From assembly GCA_016872535.1 (NCBI GenBank), contig VGZQ01000018.1:1-43021 (forward strand): a stretch of DNA of 43,021 nt. Reading direction: 5' to 3'. Numbering within the stretch: position 1 is the stretch's first letter; every line of letters begins with the position of its first letter. This stretch comes from Rhodospirillales bacterium (GTDB taxonomy: Bacteria; Pseudomonadota; Alphaproteobacteria; Rhodospirillales; 2-12-FULL-67-15). Positions 37,812 through 43,021 of the stretch are shown here, one piece after another. The notes beneath the pieces are model-generated. The model saw nothing but the letters and a program-made list of their open reading frames with translations. It did no database searches and was not told the origin of the DNA. The translations under genes were made by a program, and so were the position numbers.

Positions 37812-39962
37812 CTACCCGCGCGCCCGTTCGACCGAATTGATCGCCGGCATGGCCCGGAGCGCGGCGATGATGTCGGTTAGGTGCTTCAAATCCTTGACTT
37901 CGATGTCGATGGTCATGTCGAAAAAGTCCGCCGAACGGTTGGTGATCTTGAGATTCGAGATGTTGCCGTCGTTCTTGGCGATCATGGTGGACAGATCGCC
38001 GAGACTGCCGGGAACATTCATCACGGTCAACGTGACACGTCCGACGTGAACGCTGGTGTCCGCTTGCCCGGTGTCCCACGACACGTCGATCCACCTGCCG
38101 GGCTCGTCGGCGAATTCCTCGAGCTTGTCGCAATCGATGGTGTGAATAGTCACGCCTTTACCGGTGGTGACGATGCCGACGATGCGGTCGCCGGGCAGCG
38201 GATGGCAGCAACCGGCGAAATGCATGGCCATGCCGGGAATCAGGCCGCGGATGGGAACAGGCGGTGTTTCCGGTTTGGCCTTGCGCGTGCGCGCGCGGGC
38301 GAGCGAGACAACCTTGGCCCAGCCGCCGCGCTTGCGCTTCGCGGCGGGAAAGACGGCCTCGATAATTTCGCGGTGGGTGCGACGGCCGGCGCCGACGTCG
38401 GCGATCAGGTCTTCGACCGTTTCGGCGCCGAAGGTCTTGAGCACGCCGGAAAGCGCCTTGTCGGTGTATTCGTAATCCTCTTCCTTGAACGCGCTGGTGA
38501 GGATCGAGCGGCCGAGCTGAAGGTATTGATTGCGCTCTTGGCCCCGGATGAAGCGGCGGATTCCCGCGCGCGCTTTACCGGTCACCACGAAGCGTTCCCA
38601 GGTCGGCGACGGCGTTTGCGCCTTGGAGGTGATGATTTCCACCTGGTCGCCGTTGGCCAGTTCGGTCCGGAGCGGCATCATCCGCCCGTTGATTTTGGCA
38701 CCGACGCAGGTGTTGCCGATGTCCGAATGCACCGCGTAGGCGAAATCGACCGGCGTCGCGCCCGTGGGCAACGTAATCAAATCGCCGCGCGGGGTGAAGC
38801 AGAAGACCTGATCGCGGAACATTTCGAGTTTGGTGTGCTCGAGAAATTCCTCGGGCCCGGCGGCGTTTTCCAGGATATCGAGCAGTTCGCGCAACCAGCG
38901 GTACTGGCGGCCGTCGCGGCGGTCGGCGCCTTGCTTGTAGATCCAGTGGGCGGCGACGCCGTGCTCGGCGATCATGTGCATCTCGCGGGTGCGGATTTGA
39001 ATTTCGATCCGCTGGCGTTCCGGACCGAAGACGCCGGTATGCAAGGAACGATAGCCGTTGGGCTTGGGCGTCGAGATATAATCCTTGAACCGGCCCGGCA
39101 CGACGCGATAAGCGCCATGCACCGCGCCGAGCGCGCGATAGCACTCCTCGATCGACTCCACCACCACGCGAAAGGCCATGATGTCGGACAGCTGCTCGAA
39201 GGCGATGTTCTTCTGCTGCATCTTGCGCCAGATGGAATGGGGAGTTTTTTCGCGTCCCGACAGTTCGGCCGCGATGCCGGCCTCGCGCAAGATCCGGCCG
39301 AGGTCCGACATGATTCGGTTGGGGATGTCGCCGCCCTTCTCGCGCAGGAACTTGAGCCGGGCAACGATGCTGTCGTGCCCCTCGGGGTTAAGCTCGGCGA
39401 AGGCCAAGTCCTCCAGCTCGCTCTTGATCCGCTCCATGCCGATCCGTTCCGCGAGCGGGGCGTAGATATCCATCGTCTCGCGCGCGATGCGCCGGCGCTT
39501 TTCAGGATCGCGGATGTAGCGGAGCGTGCGCATGTTGTGCAACCGGTCGGCGAGCTTGACCAGCAGGACCCGGATGTCCTCCGACATCGCCAGCACAAGC
39601 TTGCGGAAATTTTCGGCCTGCTTGGCCTGGTCGGATTGGAATTCGATGCGGGCCAGCTTGGTGACGCCGTCGACCAGCCGGGCGACCTCGACGCCGAAAT
39701 GATCGCGCACGTCATCGATGTTGATGGTGGTATCCTCGACCACGTCGTGCAGCAGCGCCGTGACGATCGAGGCGGTATCGAGCTTGTAGTCGGTGAGAAT
39801 GCCCGCGACTTCCAGCGGGTGCGAGAAATAGGATTGGCCCGAGGCGCGCACCTGGGTGCCGTGGGCCTTCATGGCGTAGACGTAGGCGCGGTTGAGAATG
39901 TCTTCGTCCGCGTTCGGGTCGTAGGCTTTGACCTTGTCGACCAGCTCGAACTGACGGATCAT
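37812..39962 (-). CDS. rel: Bifunctional (p)ppGpp synthetase/hydrolase (Rel/SpoT)
   Basis: This single enzyme makes and degrades the alarmone (p)ppGpp for the stringent response. The 716-residue protein has an intact hydrolase HD motif (LLHDVVED, His72-Asp73). Its synthetase domain contains RFKD (291-294, the RxKD form of bifunctional enzymes) and YISTPKPNGYRSLHT. A TGS domain follows (CFTPRGDLITLPTGATPVDFAY), then a zinc-finger-like region (GMAMHFAGCCHPLPGDRIVG) and a C-terminal ACT domain from about 643. As usual in alphaproteobacteria, it sits just after rpoZ and is probably the only long RSH enzyme. Confidence 0.97.
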   Translation of the reverse strand: MIRQFELVDKVKAYDPNADEDILNRAYVYAMKAHGTQVRASGQSYFSHPLEVAGILTDYKLDTASIVTALLHDVVEDTTINIDDVRDHFGVEVARLVDGVTKLARIEFQSDQAKQAENFRKLVLAMSEDIRVLLVKLADRLHNMRTLRYIRDPEKRRRIARETMDIYAPLAERIGMERIKSELEDLAFAELNPEGHDSIVARLKFLREKGGDIPNRIMSDLGRILREAGIAAELSGREKTPHSIWRKMQQKNIAFEQLSDIMAFRVVVESIEECYRALGAVHGAYRVVPGRFKDYISTPKPNGYRSLHTGVFGPERQRIEIQIRTREMHMIAEHGVAAHWIYKQGADRRDGRQYRWLRELLDILENAAGPEEFLEHTKLEMFRDQVFCFTPRGDLITLPTGATPVDFAYAVHSDIGNTCVGAKINGRMMPLRTELANGDQVEIITSKAQTPSPTWERFVVTGKARAGIRRFIRGQERNQYLQLGRSILTSAFKEEDYEYTDKALSGVLKTFGAETVEDLIADVGAGRRTHREIIEAVFPAAKRKRGGWAKVVSLARARTRKAKPETPPVPIRGLIPGMAMHFAGCCHPLPGDRIVGIVTTGKGVTIHTIDCDKLEEFADEPGRWIDVSWDTGQADTSVHVGRVTLTVMNVPGSLGDLSTMIAKNDGNISNLKITNRSADFFDMTIDIEVKDLKHLTDIIAALRAMPAINSVERARG

Positions 39963-40031
39963 CGACGGCCTTGCCGGGAGAGCGCTTCCGGTCCGGTCGG
40001 CCCGCTCGTGGCCGCCGATGGGGGCGCGGGA

Positions 40032-40508
40032 TTACTCCTCGGCCTCCTTCGCACTGTCGTCGGCGCCCGGTTGATCGGCCCCCAGGTCTTCGGCGGTTCC
40101 GGCTTCGGGGCCGACCGCCTCTTCGCCTTCGATCTCGGCGGCGTCGAGTTCGCCTTCGTCGAGATCGGCATCTTCGCCCATTTCGATTTCGGCGGAAGCC
40201 TGCGAGGCTTGGGACATCTGCAGGGTCATTTCCTGCTGCATGGCAGCCATGTCGACGGTTTCCTCGACCGGCTCGTCGCTTTCGACGTTCTTTTGCAGGC
40301 TGCGGATCAGGCTTTCCTCGATCTGGGCCGTGTCCACGGTCGCGTCCGCGATCTCGCGCAACGCCACGACCGGGTTCTTGTCGTTATCCTGCTCCACGGT
40401 CAACGCCGAGCCCGAGGAAATTTCGCGGGCGCGCTGGGCGGCCAGCATCACCAGATCGAACCGGTTCGGAATCTTGAGGATGCAATCCTCGACCGTCACA
40501 CGAGCCAT
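40032..40508 (-). CDS. rpoZ: RNA polymerase omega subunit with acidic tail
   Basis: Omega helps assemble and stabilise RNA polymerase and forms part of a ppGpp site in many proteobacteria. From the ATG at 40508, preceded by AAGGAG nine nt upstream, it has 158 residues: [33 protein letters not shown], then [11 protein letters not shown], the conserved core. The C-terminal ~75 residues are strongly acidic (many Glu and Asp, e.g. [20 protein letters not shown]) and probably disordered. This makes it longer than E. coli omega (91). It opens the rpoZ-rel operon. Confidence 0.95.
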   Translation of the reverse strand: MARVTVEDCILKIPNRFDLVMLAAQRAREISSGSALTVEQDNDKNPVVALREIADATVDTAQIEESLIRSLQKNVESDEPVEETVDMAAMQQEMTLQMSQASQASAEIEMGEDADLDEGELDAAEIEGEEAVGPEAGTAEDLGADQPGADDSAKEAEE

Positions 40509-40590
40509 TGGCCACAACTCCTTGAATTCGAATATGAATATAAGAGCCTTGGGCGGGGGTCCGCAACCAAGGCCTGAAGTCCGCGACGGT

Positions 40591-40619
40591 TATATATGGG
40601 GCGCGCCCGGAGGTGGCAA
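40591..40619 (-). promoter_or_regulatory. Sigma-70 type promoter of the rpoZ-rel operon
   Basis: Read on the minus strand, TTGCCA (40619-40614) is followed by a 17-bp spacer and TATATA (40596-40591). The -35 matches TTGACA at five of six bases and the spacing is ideal. Transcription would start near 40584, giving a ~75-nt leader before rpoZ. This is the clearest promoter in the window. Confidence 0.65.
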
Positions 40620-40635
40620 GCCAAATGCGCGGAGC

Positions 40636-41196
40636 TTAGGGTCCCCGGCCGAGGTCGGGCAGGATGCCTTCTTCCCACTCCGTCCCGAAACGGCCCGCGC
40701 CCGGCGGCATACGGAATATGGCTTGGCCGGGCGGCAGCGCCCCCGCCAGCCGTTCGATCGAAAGGCCGTTCGCCGGGTGGCGCCATTCGGGGGCGATTTC
40801 GAGCAGCGGCAGGACGACAAACGCGCGGCCCTCCATCCGGGGATGGGGCAAGCGCGGGTCTTCGGCATCGTTGGAAACCCGGCCGTGGTAATCGAGCACG
40901 TCAAGATCGAGGGTACGGTCGGCATTGGCGTTACCCGTGCGGGTGCGACCGAAAGCGCGTTCGATTTTGAGCAGAAGCGCGAGAAGCCGCGCCGGATCGA
41001 GCTCGGTTTCAATCGCGACCACGGCATTGACAAACCACGGCTGGTCGGATGCCGGCACCGGCGCCGAGTTCCACCAGGAGGAACAAGCGGCAATTTTCAC
41101 TCCCGCCCGCTCGAGCGCGACCAAAGCGGCGCCGCATGTCGCGCGCGGCGGCCCGAACGCGGACGGCAGGTTGGCGCCGATGCCCAGTAAGATCAC
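40636..41196 (-). CDS. folK: 2-amino-4-hydroxy-6-hydroxymethyldihydropteridine pyrophosphokinase (HPPK)
   Basis: FolK transfers pyrophosphate from ATP to the pterin in folate synthesis. The chosen start is the GTG at 41196, with GGAG eight nt upstream, giving (M)ILLGIGANLPSAFG and 186 residues. A longer frame starting at 41268 adds 24 residues unlike the family. Motifs are LERAGVKIAACSSWWNSAPV, the pterin-site stretch PWFVNAVVAIETELDP, the signature RTLDLDVLDY, and PHPRMEGRAFVVLPLLEIAP. It stands upstream of rpoZ on the same strand but has no other folate gene beside it. Confidence 0.92.
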   Translation of the reverse strand: MILLGIGANLPSAFGPPRATCGAALVALERAGVKIAACSSWWNSAPVPASDQPWFVNAVVAIETELDPARLLALLLKIERAFGRTRTGNANADRTLDLDVLDYHGRVSNDAEDPRLPHPRMEGRAFVVLPLLEIAPEWRHPANGLSIERLAGALPPGQAIFRMPPGAGRFGTEWEEGILPDLGRGP

Positions 41197-41364
41197 GCCA
41201 TAATCTCCGGCAATGACGGCGATTCCGACGTAATTCCTTCCCTTGCCATCGAGGTTCGGACCCTTCAATCTAGCGGAGCGTCCGCGCGATTAAGGGCGCG
41301 CCCGTCGGTCGCACGGCGGGATGGCTGATAGCTCGTAACCATTGAACCCAAGGGAATAAACGTC

Positions 41365-41994
41365 ATGATCTTCTATCCGCAGGAAAAAATTGCCCTTTTC
41401 ATCGACGGCTCGAACCTGTACGCGGCGGCGCGCGGTCTCGGCTTCGACATCGATTACCGCAAGTTGCTCGACTACTTCGCCGCCAAAGGCCATTTGGTCC
41501 GCGCGTTCTACTATACCGCGTTGGTCGAGGACCAGGAGTATTCCCCGATTCGGCCCCTGGTCGATTGGCTCGACTACAACGGCTACACCATGGTTACCAA
41601 GCCGACTAAGGAATTCACCGATTCCCAGGGGCGGCGCAAGATCAAGGGCAACATGGACGTCGAACTGGCCATCGATGTGCTCGAAATGGCCCAGCACCTC
41701 GACCACGTGGTCCTGTTTTCCGGCGACGGCGACTTCCGCCGGCTGGTCGAGGCGGTGCAACGCAAGGGCGTGCGCGTGACGGTGGTCAGCACCATTCGCT
41801 CGCAGCCGCCGATGGTTGCCGATGAATTGCGCCGTCAGGCCGACACGTTCCTCGAGCTGCAGGAATTGCAGTCGCACATTGCCCGCGCCTCCCGCCCCGG
41901 CGTCGCCGGTGTCGAAAGCCCGCGCGAACACCGCGAACCGCGTGAGCGCTCGGCGCCCTCGGGCCTGACCCCGGCCAACGCCGTCGATCTTTGA
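41365..41994 (+). CDS. NYN domain (LabA/DUF88) putative ribonuclease
   Basis: This 209-residue protein has a PIN-like NYN fold, typically a metal-dependent RNase. The acidic active-site residues are in place: Asp14 in LFIDGSNLY, Asp98 and Asp104 in NMDVELAIDVLEMA, and Asp121 and Asp123 in LFSGDGDFRRLVEA. The later segment VVSTIRSQPPMVADELRRQADTFLEL is typical of the LabA group common in alphaproteobacteria. A disordered Arg/Pro/Ser-rich tail follows (about 175-209). It is transcribed divergently from folK. The RNA substrate is unknown. Confidence 0.9.
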   Translation: MIFYPQEKIALFIDGSNLYAAARGLGFDIDYRKLLDYFAAKGHLVRAFYYTALVEDQEYSPIRPLVDWLDYNGYTMVTKPTKEFTDSQGRRKIKGNMDVELAIDVLEMAQHLDHVVLFSGDGDFRRLVEAVQRKGVRVTVVSTIRSQPPMVADELRRQADTFLELQELQSHIARASRPGVAGVESPREHREPRERSAPSGLTPANAVDL

Positions 41995-42003
41995 CGCCGC
42001 CGC

Positions 42004-42648
42004 GTGCCCGCGCCCGCGACGGTTCCCGACGTCGATTGCGCGCGCTGCCCGCGCCTCGTCGAATTTCGCCGAGCGAACCGTCGCGCCAACCCATCCTGGC
42101 ATAACGCCCCGGTCCCTTCGTTCGGCGGCCTCGATGCGGAATTGCTGATTGTCGGTTTGGCGCCGGGCCTGCGCGGGGCCAATCGCACCGGGCGTCCCTT
42201 CACCGGGGATTTCGCCGGCGACCTGCTCTACGGCACGCTTTTGAAGTTCGGCTTCGCGCGCGGGGTTTATGGCGCGGACGCCGCCGATGGGTTCCGACTC
42301 GAGGGGGTGCGAATCACCAACGCGGTCCGCTGCGTGCCGCCGGAAAACAAGCCGACCGGTCCCGAGATCGCGGCATGCCGGCCATTCCTGGTCGCCGAGA
42401 TCGCCGCCATGCCGCGCCTGAAGGCCATGCTCGCGCTCGGCGCCATCGCCCACCAGTCGGTTCTCGCCGCCGAGGGAGTCCGCAAGTCGGCGTTCCGTTT
42501 TGCCCACGGCGCCCGCCACGAACTGCCGTTGGGACGCTGGCTCTTGGACAGCTATCATTGCTCCCGCTACAACACCAACACCGGCAAGCTGACAGAGGCG
42601 ATGTTCGCGAGCGTCATGGCCGAAGTGCGGCGCCTGGTGGACGACTAG
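42004..42648 (+). CDS. Uracil-DNA glycosylase family 5-like (UDGb) Fe-S protein
   Basis: Enzymes of this family excise deaminated bases from DNA. The 214-residue protein starts at a GTG 9 bp after the preceding stop. Four cysteines fit a 4Fe-4S cluster: Cys12 and Cys15 (CARC), Cys110 (NAVRCVPPENKP) and Cys125 (EIAACRPF). Motif A reads GLAPGLRGANRTGRPFTGD, the family 5 form, with Gly where GLAPA is more usual. Motif B is HCSRYNTNTG, keeping His, Ser and Asn. Lack of an Asp in motif A is normal for family 5. It is likely cotranscribed with the NYN gene. Confidence 0.88.
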   Translation: MPAPATVPDVDCARCPRLVEFRRANRRANPSWHNAPVPSFGGLDAELLIVGLAPGLRGANRTGRPFTGDFAGDLLYGTLLKFGFARGVYGADAADGFRLEGVRITNAVRCVPPENKPTGPEIAACRPFLVAEIAAMPRLKAMLALGAIAHQSVLAAEGVRKSAFRFAHGARHELPLGRWLLDSYHCSRYNTNTGKLTEAMFASVMAEVRRLVDD

Positions 42649-42971
42649 CGCCGGGAGCTTCTTTTTTTCGCCTTCTTTTTCGTCTTCGGTTTCGCTTTCG
42701 GTTTCGTTGGCGGCGTCGCCTGGTCTCGGCGATCGGGTTCGAGCATCCGTTGTAGTGGAGTCGGTTCAAGCAGGCGGTGAATATGAACGACCACGTATTT
42801 CCAATCGGCTTCGTCGACGCGTGCCTGGCTGGCGCCGCGCCACGCCTTGAGCGCGGTCGCGTAATTGGGAAAAATACCGACCACGTGCAGATTCCCGACG
42901 TCGACGAAATCGGCCTGGCGCGGATCGGCGACACGGCCGCCGAAGACCAGATGTAGGAGCGGTTTGCTCAT
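42645..42971 (-). CDS. Small DUF4170-like protein with Lys-rich tail
   Basis: This 108-residue protein begins MSKPLLHLVFGGRVADPRQADFVDVGNLHVVGIFPNYATALKAWRG. The opening LHLVFGG and the VGIFPNYATALKAW segment resemble the alphaproteobacterial DUF4170 family as I remember it. Residues 60-70 (VVVHIHRLLEP) complete a compact domain. The last ~25 residues are almost all Lys, Pro and Arg (KPKAKPKTKKKAKKR), possibly nucleic-acid binding. Its stop overlaps the convergent glycosylase gene by 4 bp. The function is unknown. Confidence 0.8.
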   Translation of the reverse strand: MSKPLLHLVFGGRVADPRQADFVDVGNLHVVGIFPNYATALKAWRGASQARVDEADWKYVVVHIHRLLEPTPLQRMLEPDRRDQATPPTKPKAKPKTKKKAKKRSSRR

Positions 42972-43021
42972 GCGGGATTTCCAAGGGGCTGAAGACGATC
43001 GAACCGATCCGCCACCATACA

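Noticed and set aside
37881-40577. An open frame of about 900 codons antisense to rel and rpoZ
   Set aside because: It mirrors strongly coding, recognisable genes on the other strand; its translation has no motif and is a by-product of high-GC codon use.

Overview
This is a GC-rich, densely coded window of chromosomal DNA, most likely from an alphaproteobacterium of the Rhodospirillales type. Three things point there: the core order rpoZ-rel-pdxJ-acpS-lepB-rnc-era with recO and parC nearby, a HemB with Asp instead of Cys at the metal site, and small proteins resembling alphaproteobacterial families of unknown function. I saw no rRNA, tRNA, CRISPR array, insertion sequence or phage gene. No stretch longer than about 230 bp lacks a gene.

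Layout. 1-7.3 kb (minus strand): a fused B12-dependent acyl-CoA mutase (icmF), a 69-residue protein, and a branched-chain amino acid ABC transporter (livH, livM, livG, partial livF). A palindrome resembling LiuR-type operators lies upstream of icmF. 7.6-10.2 kb: hemB, a lone cheW and an alpha/beta hydrolase. 10.2-17.1 kb (plus): a peptide-type ABC transporter (fused double ATPase, binding protein, two permeases) with a class III CoA-transferase coupled to its end. It is preceded by a direct-repeat/palindrome element. 17.1-19.3 kb (minus): a HAD phosphatase and a GNAT-NeuB-SAF fusion, probably for a nonulosonic (sialic-like) acid. 19.4-21.4 kb: a Nudix-like protein, a membrane-anchored methyltransferase and a flavin reductase. 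21.6-25.7 kb (plus): motA, motB, bpt and an orphan TRAP binding protein.

25.7-28.7 kb (minus): parC and recO. 28.8-34.2 kb (plus): a dialkylglycine-decarboxylase-like PLP enzyme, a complete glutamate/aspartate ABC transporter (gltIJKL) and an Asp/Glu racemase coupled by a TTGA overlap. This plus-strand block sits between recO and era, genes often adjacent in relatives. 34.1-40.6 kb (minus): the core operon rpoZ-rel-pdxJ-acpS-lepB-rnc-era, with a recognisable promoter before rpoZ. 40.6-43 kb: folK, a NYN-domain protein, a family 5-like uracil-DNA glycosylase and a small protein with a Lys-rich tail.

The least ordinary parts are the GNAT-NeuB fusion with its phosphatase, the membrane methyltransferase/flavin reductase pair, the transporter-enzyme couplings (peptide ABC with CoA-transferase, Glu/Asp ABC with racemase) and two palindromic or direct-repeat regulatory candidates. 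Nothing here is clearly a wholly new system. All functional calls come from reading motifs, without database searches.
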